A stretch of 64,000 nt of DNA from Motiliproteus sp. GTDB taxonomy: Bacteria > Pseudomonadota > Gammaproteobacteria > Pseudomonadales > Balneatricaceae. Positions 17,742 to 27,248 of this stretch are shown one piece after another (the stretch's first letter is position 1; each line of letters opens with the position of its first letter). The stretch spans positions 62,001-126,000 of the forward strand of contig JAPHRD010000020.1 in the NCBI GenBank assembly GCA_026196225.1. The letters run 5' to 3'. The position numbers and the translations under genes were made by a program. The notes beneath the pieces are model-generated. The model was not told where the DNA came from, ran no database searches, and was given only the letters and a program-made list of their open reading frames with translations.

Positions 17742-20237
17742 TCAGGCCTTAACGACCTTGACCGCACACTTCTTAAAGTCGGTCTCTTTGGATAGCGGAT
17801 CAGTTGCATCCAATGTCACTTTGTTGATCAGGCGACTTGCGTCAAACCAAGGCACAAACACCAAGCCCTTCGGTGGACGGTTACGGCCACGGGTTTCAAT
17901 CCGCAGGCTGATCTCGCCACGACGGGAGATGACACGTGCCTCTTCACCACGACGCAGACCACGCTCTTTGGCATCTTCCGGATGGATATACATCACCGCA
18001 TCTGGAACCGCACGGTAGAGCTCAGGTACACGACGGGTCATGGAACCGGAGTGCCAGTGCTCAAGTACACGACCGGTGGACAGCCACAGATCATATTCTT
18101 TGTCTGGAGACTCCGCGGGTGGCTCGTAAGGCAGGGCGAAGATGATCGCCTTGTTATCCTTCTTACCGTAGAACTGAACTTCGCTGCCCTTCTCTACATA
18201 AGGGTCATAGCCTTCACGGAAACGCCACTTGGTTTCCTGACCATCCACCACAGGCCAGCGCAGACCGCGAGCGTTGTGATAGGTATCGAAGTCCGCCAGA
18301 TCGTGGGCCTTGCCGCGACCAAATTCTGCATACTCTTCGAACAGACCTTTCTGGATGTAGAAACCAAAGTCCTTGGATTCCTGGTTTTCAAAACCTTCAG
18401 CGATTTCGCTCAGTGGGTACTTGTCGACTTTGCCATTGGCATAGAGGATGTCGAACAGTGTCTTGCCACGATACTCTGGCTTCTTGGCAATTAGCTCTTC
18501 AGGCCATACATCTTCAACCTTGAAGCGCTTAGAGAACTCAACCACCTGCCACATATCAGAGCGGGACTCTCCAGGAGCATCTACCTGCTGACGCCAGAAC
18601 TGTGTACGACGCTCAGCGTTACCGTAAGCACCTTCTTTCTCTACCCACATGGCTGTTGGCAGAACCAAGTCGGCAGCCTGTGCAGTTACGGTGGGATAAG
18701 GATCAGAAACGATGATGAAGTTCTCTGGGTTACGGTAACCCGGCAACGTTTCCTCGTTCATGTTTGGAGCGGCTTGAACGTTGTTAGTACACTGTACCCA
18801 GTATACGTTTAGCTTGCCGTCTTTCAGCATCCGGTTCTGCAGTACAGCATGGTAACCAGGCTTGGCAGGAATAGTGCCTTCAGGCAACTGCCACTTCTCC
18901 TCGGCAAAGTCGCGGTGAGGCTTCTTCATGACCACCATGTCTGCAGGCAGACGGTGAGCAAAGGTACCAACCTCACGAGCGGTACCACAAGCCGAAGGCT
19001 GACCGGTCAGAGAGAACGGACCGTTACCAGGCTCAGAGATCTTACCGGTGAGCAGGTGGATGTTGTAGATCAGGTTGTTACACCAGACACCACGGGTATG
19101 TTGGTTAACACCCATAGTCCAGTAGGAAACCACCTTTTTGTTTGGATCAGCGTACAGCTTAGCCATCTCTTCCAACTGCTCAGCAGGAACACCAGACATC
19201 TCTTCGGCGTACTCAACAGTGTAAGGCTTAACGAACTCGGCAAACTCTTCGAAAGTCATTGGTGTAGACTTTTTGCTGCCTGGGTTCTTAGCTTTTATCT
19301 CCAGCGGATGGGTAGGACGCAGACCGTAACCGATATCGGTCACACCCTTACGGAAGTTGGTGTGCTTAGCTACGAAATCCTCGTTCACTGCACCATTCTG
19401 GATGATGTAGTTGGCGATGTAGTTAAGGATGACCAGGTCAGTCTGAGGCGTAAACACCATGCCATTATCGGCCAGCTCGAAGCTACGGTGTTTAAAGGTA
19501 GACAGCACGGCTACCCGAACGTGCGGTGCACTCAAACGGCGATCCGTCAGACGGGACCACAGAATGGGGTGCATCTCAGCCATGTTGGCGCCCCAAAGTA
19601 CGAAGGCATCAGCGTGCTCAAGGTCATCGTAGCAACCCATCGGCTCATCGATACCGAAGGTACGCATAAAGCCACCTACAGCGGAGGCCATACAGTGACG
19701 GGCATTAGGATCGATGTTGTTGGAACGGAAACCCGCCTTAAATAGCTTGGCTGCGGCGTACCCTTCCCACACTGTCCACTGACCGGAACCGAACATACCC
19801 ACAGAGGTAGGTCCCTTCTTCTTCAGTGCTTCCTTGAACTTAGCGGCCATGATGTCGAACGCCTTGTCCCAGGAGATCGGCGTGAACTCACCGTTCTTAT
19901 CGTAAGCACCATCGGTCATACGCAGTAGTGGCGTAGTCAGACGGTCTTCACCGTACATAATTTTGGATAGGAAATAACCCTTGATACAGTTCAGGCCTTT
20001 GTTGACCGGTGCATCTGGATCACCCTGTGTAGCCACCACGCGACCATTTTGTGTACCGATCAGAACGCTACAACCAGTACCACAGAAACGGCAAGCAGCT
20101 TTATCCCAACGGATTTCGCTGTCGCTTGACTTGGCTAACATATTGGTCGCATGAGCGGCGGGAACGGCAACACCTGCCGCTGCTGCCGTTGCTGCGACTG
20201 CATTGCTTTTAACAAAGTCTCGTCTAGTCAGCTTCAT
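17742..20237 (-). CDS. napA: NapA periplasmic nitrate reductase catalytic subunit (operon 1)
   Basis: An 831-residue Mo-bisMGD enzyme that reduces nitrate to nitrite in the periplasm. It has a Tat signal (TRRDFVK, residues 4-10) with an Ala-rich core. The 4Fe-4S ligands are C49, C52, C56 and C84, and the Mo-ligating Cys is C182 in [11 protein letters not shown]. Length and ending match the E. coli-type enzyme. Its start overlaps the napD stop (ATGA, 20234-20237). It is closely similar to, but clearly distinct from, the second NapA at 22589, with scattered substitutions along the chain. Confidence 0.98.
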   Translation of the reverse strand: MKLTRRDFVKSNAVAATAAAAGVAVPAAHATNMLAKSSDSEIRWDKAACRFCGTGCSVLIGTQNGRVVATQGDPDAPVNKGLNCIKGYFLSKIMYGEDRLTTPLLRMTDGAYDKNGEFTPISWDKAFDIMAAKFKEALKKKGPTSVGMFGSGQWTVWEGYAAAKLFKAGFRSNNIDPNARHCMASAVGGFMRTFGIDEPMGCYDDLEHADAFVLWGANMAEMHPILWSRLTDRRLSAPHVRVAVLSTFKHRSFELADNGMVFTPQTDLVILNYIANYIIQNGAVNEDFVAKHTNFRKGVTDIGYGLRPTHPLEIKAKNPGSKKSTPMTFEEFAEFVKPYTVEYAEEMSGVPAEQLEEMAKLYADPNKKVVSYWTMGVNQHTRGVWCNNLIYNIHLLTGKISEPGNGPFSLTGQPSACGTAREVGTFAHRLPADMVVMKKPHRDFAEEKWQLPEGTIPAKPGYHAVLQNRMLKDGKLNVYWVQCTNNVQAAPNMNEETLPGYRNPENFIIVSDPYPTVTAQAADLVLPTAMWVEKEGAYGNAERRTQFWRQQVDAPGESRSDMWQVVEFSKRFKVEDVWPEELIAKKPEYRGKTLFDILYANGKVDKYPLSEIAEGFENQESKDFGFYIQKGLFEEYAEFGRGKAHDLADFDTYHNARGLRWPVVDGQETKWRFREGYDPYVEKGSEVQFYGKKDNKAIIFALPYEPPAESPDKEYDLWLSTGRVLEHWHSGSMTRRVPELYRAVPDAVMYIHPEDAKERGLRRGEEARVISRRGEISLRIETRGRNRPPKGLVFVPWFDASRLINKVTLDATDPLSKETDFKKCAVKVVKA

Positions 20238-20536
20238 TGCATTTTCTCCTGAGATTGCGTTTCCTCTTCGCTATGGTGGTAAATCAACGAAGACGAGATG
20301 ACGCCTGGAACATTTGAAATCTGAGTTAAGGTATCAACGGCATACTTCTCACCGTCGATCTCTTCAATCGTGACGACTAGGTTGCCCTCATCGCCGATGG
20401 CATGAACTTCCACACCCTTTAATGCATCGAGGTGTTCCGCAACCTGCTGAGCCTTCTCAGGTTGGGATCGGACAACCAGACCAGTGATATCGAATATCTC
20501 CTGGTCGGTCGAATTATCTTGAATCTGCTTTTGCAT
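20234..20536 (-). CDS. napD: NapD chaperone for NapA (operon 1)
   Basis: A 100-residue cytoplasmic chaperone with the NapD signatures [13 protein letters not shown] and [19 protein letters not shown]. In this family the protein binds the NapA twin-arginine signal and holds back export until the cofactor is inserted. It overlaps napF (TAATG at 20534-20538) and napA (ATGA). Confidence 0.94.
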   Translation of the reverse strand: MQKQIQDNSTDQEIFDITGLVVRSQPEKAQQVAEHLDALKGVEVHAIGDEGNLVVTIEEIDGEKYAVDTLTQISNVPGVISSSLIYHHSEEETQSQEKMQ

Positions 20537-21045
20537 TAATGCACTGCCTCCGATTCATCAGTTGAAACCTTTACAGCCCGGGTAGGACAAACCGCCACGC
20601 AAGCACCACATCCATTGCAGAGATCGAGGTCAATTTCCGGAACCGCAACGCGGCCTGCAACCAGTTTGAATTGGATCGCCTCAGGTTCGCAGTTTTCACC
20701 GCAACTACGACACACCACCTGTTTGTGGGTGACGCAAGCTTCACCAATTTTTGCTGTTTGCTGCCAAGGGGATTCCTGCACAGAGCGATAGACCGGGGCC
20801 TCACAGACCGCCGCACAATCGCTGCAGAAAGAGCATTCGCCTTTTTGGAAATTGACTTCTGGGAAACCGCCGGAGCCCACTTCAAGAATGTTTTCCGGGC
20901 AGCTTTTGACGCACTCATGACAACGAGTGCAATCCTGAATGAAGTTTGATTCGTCGACACTCCAAGGAGGTCTGGTCGGCAGACGCTGAACACGGATATC
21001 TCCGCGAAATAGCTGACGCCTAGATGAATCAAAACCGCTGCTCAT
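20536..21045 (-). CDS. napF: NapF cytoplasmic ferredoxin-type protein (operon 1)
   Basis: A 169-residue iron-sulfur protein with four Cys clusters (CTRCHECVKSCP, CSFCSDCAAVCE, CRSCGENCE, CNGCGACVAVCP). Family members interact with NapA before export and are thought to help its maturation. It begins the first operon, napFDAGHBC. The leader upstream carries a class II FNR-type promoter. Confidence 0.94.
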   Translation of the reverse strand: MSSGFDSSRRQLFRGDIRVQRLPTRPPWSVDESNFIQDCTRCHECVKSCPENILEVGSGGFPEVNFQKGECSFCSDCAAVCEAPVYRSVQESPWQQTAKIGEACVTHKQVVCRSCGENCEPEAIQFKLVAGRVAVPEIDLDLCNGCGACVAVCPTRAVKVSTDESEAVH

Positions 21046-21423
21046 GAACCGTTTTTCCTACACTGTGTTGAAATTCGGGCACACTCTGTAAAGAGCACCT
21101 GGTTTTCAGCACATTAATTCACCGCACTCTGATATAGCCAGAGCGCAGAGACCATCGGGGATACACCAGAGTATCCCTGTTCCGATTAGGGCTACTATGA
21201 ACCTATAAAAGTAGAGAAAACTTGATGCGTATCAAAAATGGAAAAAAGGGTAGACAACAAGGGAAGATTATGATTAATGACCGACTTTTTTACTTGGTTT
21301 TAAGACCGAGCATTGCACTCGGGTATAAATAAGAAAACCCTTATTAAACAAACAACTGCTTGATAACGATAGCAAAAAATAATATTTGTCAGTTTTTAAC
21401 GCAGCTGCACAATAAACAATCAA
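21046..21423. promoter_or_regulatory. napF1 leader and promoter region
   Basis: With the adjoining terminator this makes the 418-bp gap between the two nap operons. It holds the FNR box at 21222-21235, a -10-like CATAGT on the minus strand at 21199-21194, and a 7-bp inverted repeat GGGATAC (21158-21164) / GTATCCC (21171-21177) in the presumed untranslated leader. The AT-rich part from 21240 to 21423 holds nothing I can name. Confidence 0.55.
21194..21235 (-). promoter_or_regulatory. FNR/Anr-dependent class II promoter of napFDAGHBC
   Basis: TTGATGCGTATCAA (21222-21235) matches the FNR/Anr consensus TTGAT-N4-ATCAA exactly. If centred at -41.5, the start falls near 21187 and the -10 position is CATAGT (21199-21194), 4 of 6 matches to TATAAT. 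Predicted response: induction at low oxygen. Confidence 0.75.
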
Positions 21424-21449
21424 GCCATGATTGTAACCACAACCATGGC
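21424..21449 (-). terminator. Hairpin after the second nap operon
   Basis: GCCATGATTGT (21424-21434) pairs with ACAACCATGGC (21439-21449) over a 4-nt loop with one G-T pair. On the minus strand it lies 14 bp after the napC stop and runs into a T-rich stretch, so it is probably the operon terminator. Confidence 0.6.
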
Positions 21450-21463
21450 CTGATCCAGGAGGA

Positions 21464-22063
21464 TTAATCCCAGCCTTCAACACCCTTCATATCGGGCAGT
21501 TGATGAGCGATGCCTTTGTGGCAATCGATACAGGTCTTCTGGCCGGTAGCCAGAGCGTCCTGGTGCTGTTTCACGGAGCGGCGGCCCTGCTCACTATAGT
21601 CCATAGACTGAAAGTCGTGGCAGTTACGACATTCACGTGAGTCGTTAGCCTTCATCCGAGCCCATTCACGATCGGCCATCTCACGTCGATGAGCGTCAAA
21701 CTTCTCCGGGGTATCGACGATACCGGTGATCTTGCCCCAAACCTCCTTGCTGGCCTGGATCTTACGAATGATCTTGTAAGTCCACTCCTTAGGTACGTGA
21801 CAGTCCGGGCAGGTTGCCCGAACACCCGATCGGTTTGAGTAGTGGATAGTCTCTTTCAACTCCTGATAGACGTTGTCACGCATCTCATGGCAACTGATAC
21901 AGAACTCCTCTGTGTTGGTCACTTCCAAGGCGGTATTGAAACCACCCCAGAAAACCACACCGGCGATAAATCCACCGACCAGAATTCCGCCCATAGCGGT
22001 CTTCGCTGGCGTTGTCAGCATCGCCCAGTAGCGAGCAAACAGCCCCTTCGGTTGATCTCCCAT
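21464..22063 (-). CDS. napC: NapC tetraheme quinol dehydrogenase (operon 2)
   Basis: A 199-residue NapC with the same anchor and four CxxCH sites as the copy at 14947. It differs at seven positions, all within the first 37 residues (cytoplasmic tail and membrane anchor). At DNA level the two genes show silent differences over most of their length, so the protein identity reflects selection or partial conversion and not only a very recent copy. It is the last gene of napFDABC and is this operon's only recognisable quinol dehydrogenase. Confidence 0.96.
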   Translation of the reverse strand: MGDQPKGLFARYWAMLTTPAKTAMGGILVGGFIAGVVFWGGFNTALEVTNTEEFCISCHEMRDNVYQELKETIHYSNRSGVRATCPDCHVPKEWTYKIIRKIQASKEVWGKITGIVDTPEKFDAHRREMADREWARMKANDSRECRNCHDFQSMDYSEQGRRSVKQHQDALATGQKTCIDCHKGIAHQLPDMKGVEGWD

Positions 22064-22119
22064 AACTACATCCTTATTCAGCTAATTTTTTGATGTTCTT
22101 TTTCGCTGTCGGCTGCTGA

Positions 22120-22569
22120 TCAGCGACCTATCTCTGTGGAAGATTGGTACTCATTCTCGATCAACGGCGCAGTCACCGCCTGCGGCACGTGGCATTGCAA
22201 GCAGAAATAGCGCCGCGGTGAGATATCCGCCAGAGCATGGCCACCACGGGTATTGAAGTGAGTCAGGCTCACCTTGGTGGCACCGGACTCCTTATAGTTA
22301 TCCCAACTGTGACAGGACAGACATTTATTGCTGTTAAGATCCACTCGATAGCCGCGAATGGTGTGGGGAATCACTGGTGGCTGCTGCACATAGTTGCGCT
22401 TGATCGGCTCCTCATCCTTATTGAATTTGTACATGGCCGGGGCACGGGTTCCTTCATCCAGAGCCTTGGCACCCCGCAAGGACTTCATGCCTCCGGTATC
22501 GGCCTGAGCCACCCAAGCCAAGCTACTGCACGCCGCTAAAAGGGCTACTGCTAAACCTATCTTTTTCAT
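22120..22569 (-). CDS. napB: NapB diheme cytochrome c (operon 2)
   Basis: A 149-residue protein with a Sec signal (MKKIGLAVALLAAC...) and two heme motifs (CLSCH, CLQCH). The mature part closely matches the first NapB, while the signal peptides and C-terminal tails differ. It follows napA directly (19 bp) because napGH are absent here. Confidence 0.95.
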   Translation of the reverse strand: MKKIGLAVALLAACSSLAWVAQADTGGMKSLRGAKALDEGTRAPAMYKFNKDEEPIKRNYVQQPPVIPHTIRGYRVDLNSNKCLSCHSWDNYKESGATKVSLTHFNTRGGHALADISPRRYFCLQCHVPQAVTAPLIENEYQSSTEIGR

Positions 22570-22588
22570 GGTCTCTCTCCGTTTCCGA

Positions 22589-25081
22589 TCAGGCTTTTAC
22601 AACCTTGACTGCACATTTCTTAAAGTCGGTCTCTTTGGATAGCGGATCCGTAGCATCCAGCGTCACCTTATTGATCAGTCGGCCCGCATCGAACCAGGGA
22701 ACGAACACCAACCCTTTGGGCGGACGGTTACGGCCACGAGTCTCTATGCGAAGACTGATCTCGCCTCGACGGGAAATAACGCGAGCCTCTTCACCACGAC
22801 GCAGCCCACGCTCTTTAGCATCTTCCGGATGGATATACATCACCGCATCGGGAACCGCACGGTAGAGCTCTGGTACCCGACGGGTCATGGAACCGGAGTG
22901 CCAGTGCTCAAGCACCCGACCGGTGGAGAGCCACAGATCAAATTCATCATCAGGAGACTCTGCCGCAGGCTCAAAAGGCAGAGCAAAGATATTGGCTTTG
23001 TTGTCCTTCTTACCGTAGAACTGGACTTCACTGCCCTTCTCAACATAAGGATCGTAGCCTTCACGGAATCGCCACTTGGTCTCTTGACCATCGACCACCG
23101 GCCAGCGCAAACCACGGGCATTGTGGTAAGTGTCAAAGTCGGCCAGATCGTGAGCCTTGCCACGGCCAAATTCCGCGTACTCTTCGAACAGACCTTTCTG
23201 GATGTAGAAACCAAAGTCTTTCGCTTCCTGGTTATCAAATCCACGATCGGTCTCATGCAGTGGATACTTATCTACCTTGCCGTTGGCGTAGAGGATATCG
23301 AACAGTGTCTTGCCACGATATTCAGGCTTCTTGGCCAGCAACTCTTCAGGCCAAACCTCTTCCACCTTAAAGCGCTTGGAGAATTCAACCAGCTGCCAAA
23401 GGTCAGAGCGGGATTCACCCGGAGCATCCACCTGTTGACGCCAAAACTGGGTACGACGCTCAGCGTTACCGTAAGCGCCCTCTTTCTCTACCCACATGGC
23501 GGTGGGCAGTACCAGATCGGCAGCCTGGCAGGTCACCGTTGGGTAGGCATCGGACACCACAATAAAGTTTTCAGGGTTACGGTAACCAGGCAGCGTCTCC
23601 TCATTCATATTGGGAGCGGCCTGGACGTTGTTATTACACTGAACCCAGTAAGCGTTGAGCTTGCCGTCTTTCAACATCCGGTTCTGAAGCACCGCATGGT
23701 ATCCAGGCTTGGCCGGAATAGTCCCCTCAGGCAGCTGCCACTTCTTCTCAGCAAAATCGCGGTGTTCCTTTTTCTTCACCACCATGTCGGCAGGCAAACG
23801 GTGAGCAAAGGTACCCACTTCACGAGCCGTACCACAGGCGGAGGGTTGTCCGGTCAGGGAGAATGGGCTGTTGCCAGGCTCGGAGATCTTGCCGGTAAGC
23901 AAGTGAATGTTGTAGACCAGATTATTGGCCCAGACACCCCGGGTATGCTGGTTAAAGCCCATGGTCCAGAAGGAGGTTACCTTGGTCTTGGGATCGGCAT
24001 ACATCTTCGCCAACTCTTCCAGCTGGTGAGTAGGCACGCCAGACAGCTCAGCGGCATATTCCACCGTGTAAGACTTAACAAACTCGGCAAACTCTTCGAA
24101 AGAGATCGGCGAGGATGCACCTTTGCCTGGATTCTTGGCCTTCTTCTCCAACTCATGGGTTGGACGCAGGCCGTAACCGATATCGGTCACACCCTTACGG
24201 AAGTTGACGTGCTTGTTGATAAAGTCCTGGTTAACCGCACCGTTTTCGATGATGTAGTTGGCGATGTAGTTAAGAATCGCCAGATCGGTCTGCGGCGTGA
24301 ACACCATGCCGTTATCGGCCAGCTCAAAGCTACGATGTTTAAAGGTAGACAACACCGCTACCTTAACGTGAGGCGCGCTAAGTCGACGGTCGGTCAGACG
24401 AGACCATAGAATAGGGTGCATCTCCGCCATATTGGAACCCCAGAGCACAAAGGCATCTGCGTGCTCGAGGTCATCGTAGCAGCCCATAGGCTCATCGATA
24501 CCGAAGGTGCGCATAAATCCACCTACGGCAGAGGCCATACAGTGACGGGCGTTAGGATCGATATTGTTGGAACGGAAACCCGCTTTGTAGAGCTTGGCAG
24601 CGGCATAGCCTTCCCAGACCGTCCACTGACCGGAGCCGAACATACCAACGGCTGTGGGGCCTTTCTCTTTCAAGGTCTGCTTGAATTTGGCAGCCATGAC
24701 ATCGAATGCTTTGTCCCAGGAGACCGGGGTAAACTCACCATTCTTGTCGTAAGCACCATCGGTCATCCGCAGCAACGGCTGGGTCAGACGGTCCTTACCG
24801 TACATAATCTTGGAAAGGAAGTAGCCCTTGATGCAGTTCAGGCCTTTGTTGACCGGGGCATCGGGGTCACCCTGAGTCGCAACTACCCGGCCCTGCTGGG
24901 TACCGACCAAGACACTACAACCGGTACCACAGAAGCGACAAGGCGCTTTGTCCCATCGAATTTCGGTGTCGCTTGAGCGGGCCAACATATTGGTGGCCTG
25001 AACAGGAGTAGCGACACCTGCAGCTGCTGCGGTCGCTGCAATTGCATTGCTTTTTACAAAGTCTCGACGTGTTAGTTTCAT
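22589..25081 (-). CDS. napA: NapA periplasmic nitrate reductase catalytic subunit (operon 2)
   Basis: An 830-residue paralogue of the NapA at 17742, with the same Tat motif, four Fe-S Cys (CRFCGTGC...GLNCIKG) and Mo-ligand Cys ([10 protein letters not shown]). It is one residue shorter in the signal region and substituted at many surface positions, for example the segment after [13 protein letters not shown]. All cofactor ligands are kept, so both copies should be active. Its start overlaps the napD stop (ATGA, 25078-25081). Confidence 0.98.
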   Translation of the reverse strand: MKLTRRDFVKSNAIAATAAAAGVATPVQATNMLARSSDTEIRWDKAPCRFCGTGCSVLVGTQQGRVVATQGDPDAPVNKGLNCIKGYFLSKIMYGKDRLTQPLLRMTDGAYDKNGEFTPVSWDKAFDVMAAKFKQTLKEKGPTAVGMFGSGQWTVWEGYAAAKLYKAGFRSNNIDPNARHCMASAVGGFMRTFGIDEPMGCYDDLEHADAFVLWGSNMAEMHPILWSRLTDRRLSAPHVKVAVLSTFKHRSFELADNGMVFTPQTDLAILNYIANYIIENGAVNQDFINKHVNFRKGVTDIGYGLRPTHELEKKAKNPGKGASSPISFEEFAEFVKSYTVEYAAELSGVPTHQLEELAKMYADPKTKVTSFWTMGFNQHTRGVWANNLVYNIHLLTGKISEPGNSPFSLTGQPSACGTAREVGTFAHRLPADMVVKKKEHRDFAEKKWQLPEGTIPAKPGYHAVLQNRMLKDGKLNAYWVQCNNNVQAAPNMNEETLPGYRNPENFIVVSDAYPTVTCQAADLVLPTAMWVEKEGAYGNAERRTQFWRQQVDAPGESRSDLWQLVEFSKRFKVEEVWPEELLAKKPEYRGKTLFDILYANGKVDKYPLHETDRGFDNQEAKDFGFYIQKGLFEEYAEFGRGKAHDLADFDTYHNARGLRWPVVDGQETKWRFREGYDPYVEKGSEVQFYGKKDNKANIFALPFEPAAESPDDEFDLWLSTGRVLEHWHSGSMTRRVPELYRAVPDAVMYIHPEDAKERGLRRGEEARVISRRGEISLRIETRGRNRPPKGLVFVPWFDAGRLINKVTLDATDPLSKETDFKKCAVKVVKA

Positions 25082-25392
25082 TGTAACTTCTCCTGAGTCT
25101 CCTGAGATTGTTCTTCATCTTCGCTGTGGTGATAGATCAGCGATGTGGATATAACCCCTGGTACGTTGGTAATTTTGGTAATGGTATCGACAGCCATTTT
25201 TTCGCCATCCAGCTCTTCGATGGTTACCACTAAATTGCCCTCTTCTCCGATAGCGTGAACCTCAACCCCTTTGAGTAGCTCAAGCTGTTCAGCTACTTGA
25301 TGCGCTTTTTCGGGTTGAGTCCGCACCACCAGGCCGGAAATATCGAAAGATTCCGGCTGTTGATCTACGGAATTATCTTGATCATGACTCAA
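25078..25392 (-). CDS. napD: NapD chaperone for NapA (operon 2)
   Basis: A 104-residue paralogue of the first NapD, keeping [20 protein letters not shown] and the [16 protein letters not shown] core. It has a slightly longer acidic and Gln-rich C-terminus. It overlaps napF and napA by 4 bp each. Confidence 0.94.
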   Translation of the reverse strand: MSHDQDNSVDQQPESFDISGLVVRTQPEKAHQVAEQLELLKGVEVHAIGEEGNLVVTIEELDGEKMAVDTITKITNVPGVISTSLIYHHSEDEEQSQETQEKLQ

Positions 25393-25898
25393 GATTTACT
25401 CTCCTCTGTACTGACAGAAATTGAAACGGCCTGCACTGGGCAGACCGCTAAACAGGCACCACATCCGGTGCACAGATCGATATCGATGGTAGGGACCGCT
25501 ACCTGTCCGGCAGTTAACTTGAACTGGATCGCCTCCGGTTCACAATTCTCCCCACAACTACGGCATACCACCTGCTTGTGAGTAATACAGCTCTCACTGA
25601 TGGTGGCTAATTGCGACCAGGGGCGCTCCTGAACTGAACGAAACACCGGTGCTTCACACACCGCAGCACAATCGGTACAGAAAGAGCATTCGCCCTGCTG
25701 GAAATTAACTTCCGGGAAACCGCCAGAACCCGCTTCTAGAATATTTTCTGGACAGGCTTTGATGCATTCGTGACAGCGGCTGCAGTCTTGAGTGAACAAG
25801 TCCTCTTCAACGGACCAGGGAGGGCGCAGGGGCAATCGGCGAACGCCAACATCGCCGCGAAAAAGTTGTCGTCTTGACGGGTTAAAAGCGGAACTCAT
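25389..25898 (-). CDS. napF: NapF cytoplasmic ferredoxin-type protein (operon 2)
   Basis: A 169-residue paralogue of the NapF at 20536, the same length and with the same four Cys clusters (CSRCHECIKACP, CSFCTDCAAVCE, CRSCGENCE, CTGCGACLAVCP). It begins the second operon, napFDABC. Confidence 0.94.
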   Translation of the reverse strand: MSSAFNPSRRQLFRGDVGVRRLPLRPPWSVEEDLFTQDCSRCHECIKACPENILEAGSGGFPEVNFQQGECSFCTDCAAVCEAPVFRSVQERPWSQLATISESCITHKQVVCRSCGENCEPEAIQFKLTAGQVAVPTIDIDLCTGCGACLAVCPVQAVSISVSTEESKS

Positions 25899-25982
25899 TA
25901 TCTACGTACCAAACTACGATACCCCGGGTACGGGCGCTACTGACAACCGGCAGCAACAGACACTAGCCGATCTAATTTTTAC

Positions 25983-26024
25983 ACTATCGTCTAACAGGTA
26001 TAGAAACAGATTGATAAAAATCAA
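25983..26024 (-). promoter_or_regulatory. FNR/Anr-dependent class II promoter of napFDABC
   Basis: TTGATAAAAATCAA (26011-26024) is a perfect FNR/Anr box. At -41.5 spacing the -10 falls on GATAGT (25988-25983 on the minus strand), and transcription would start near 25976. Box-to-hexamer geometry is the same as in the first operon. The leader has a short palindrome, TACCCCGGGTA, at 25920-25930. Confidence 0.75.
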
Positions 26025-26142
26025 GTAGGTAGATATATCATTTATTGATAATTTAGATCATCTTGATAGTCTAAATAGAGCTTTTAGAGAGAGGAGAGAG
26101 GACGCTGTAGCGGGAGCAGTCTGACCAGGCAAAGCAAAGGGC

Positions 26143-26988
26143 TTAGCCCGCCTGAAATTGATAGAGCAGCTCGATTTCATCGGCCCAGATAGTATCGTCG
26201 ATTGTTTCCAGCACCATCGGAATACCGTCGAAACGCTCATCCCGCATAATATAGCGGAAACATTCCAGACCGATAAAGCCTTTGCCTAGACTCTGGTGGC
26301 GATCGACTCGAGTACCAAACTCCACTTTGGCATCATTCAGGTGCATACCACGCAGATAATTAAAACCCACTATGCGCTGAAAATCGGCGAAGGTCTGCTC
26401 ACAGCTTTCAACGCTGCGAAGATCATAACCGGCCACAAAAGCATGACAGGTATCCAGACAGACACCTACACGCCGCTTATCTTCAATGCCGTCGATGATG
26501 GCTGCCAGATGCTCAAAACTAAATCCAAGATTAGTACCTTGACCAGCGGTGTTTTCGATCACAGCCACCACCCCGTCGGTGCGATCCAGGGCGATATTGA
26601 TCGATTCGGCCACCCGCTTCAGTGCTTGATCCTCTGGGATCTGTTTAAGATGACTACCGGGATGAAAATTCAGCAGTTTCAACCCCAGTTGCTGGCAACG
26701 CTCCATCTCATCAATAAAAGCCACCCGTGATTTCTCCAGCGCATCGGGGTCCGGGTGAGCTAGATTGATCAGGTAGGAGTCGTGGGGCAGGATCTGGTCA
26801 GGGCTATAACCTAGCTCTTGGCAGCTGTGCTTAAACGCCTCAATGCTGGCTTCGGTCAAAGGCTTGGCCTGCCAACGCCGCTGATTTTTGGTAAACAGCG
26901 CAAAAGCTCGGGCGCCGATCGCTTTGGCGTTTAACGGAGCATTCTCAACACCACCCGCCGCACTGACATGGGCACCCACGTATTTCAT
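26143..26988 (-). CDS. nfo: Endonuclease IV (AP endonuclease)
   Basis: A 281-residue TIM-barrel enzyme that cuts DNA 5' of abasic sites. The family motifs with trinuclear zinc ligands are present: GAHVSAAGG (N-terminus), [52 protein letters not shown] in part, and a C-terminal LETIDD where ETP is usual. Length matches E. coli Nfo (~285). It is divergent from the large c-di-GMP gene. Confidence 0.96.
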   Translation of the reverse strand: MKYVGAHVSAAGGVENAPLNAKAIGARAFALFTKNQRRWQAKPLTEASIEAFKHSCQELGYSPDQILPHDSYLINLAHPDPDALEKSRVAFIDEMERCQQLGLKLLNFHPGSHLKQIPEDQALKRVAESINIALDRTDGVVAVIENTAGQGTNLGFSFEHLAAIIDGIEDKRRVGVCLDTCHAFVAGYDLRSVESCEQTFADFQRIVGFNYLRGMHLNDAKVEFGTRVDRHQSLGKGFIGLECFRYIMRDERFDGIPMVLETIDDTIWADEIELLYQFQAG

Positions 26989-27248
26989 AAATCAACTAAC
27001 CCACTTTTGGCAATTATGCGACATTGATCAATTACTGCTCTTAAAACAGTAAAAACCAGCTAACTATAAATTTTATAAAGAATTTTAATAGATAACCGAG
27101 TATTTATGTTAGATATTTACTATAGTTTTCAATAGGGACAACGACGTCCCTAACCGAGCCAAAAATTACCATTGCAGCAAGAAGTCTTTTTAAAAGGATT
27201 CTCCACTCTTCATCCGCACATTCTTAGCTGTATCGCCGAGACGATGCC

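Noticed and set aside
22829-24409. A 526-codon open frame antisense to the second napA, continued at 24416-24976; a similar one opposes the first napA (18849-19745).
   Set aside because: It runs exactly opposite a well-conserved gene, has no domain, no ribosome site worth naming, and its openness follows from napA codon use.
21171-25930. NarL/NarP sites in the nap leaders.
   Set aside because: The palindromes there do not have the 7-2-7 spacing; single TAC-type heptamers are too frequent to be evidence.
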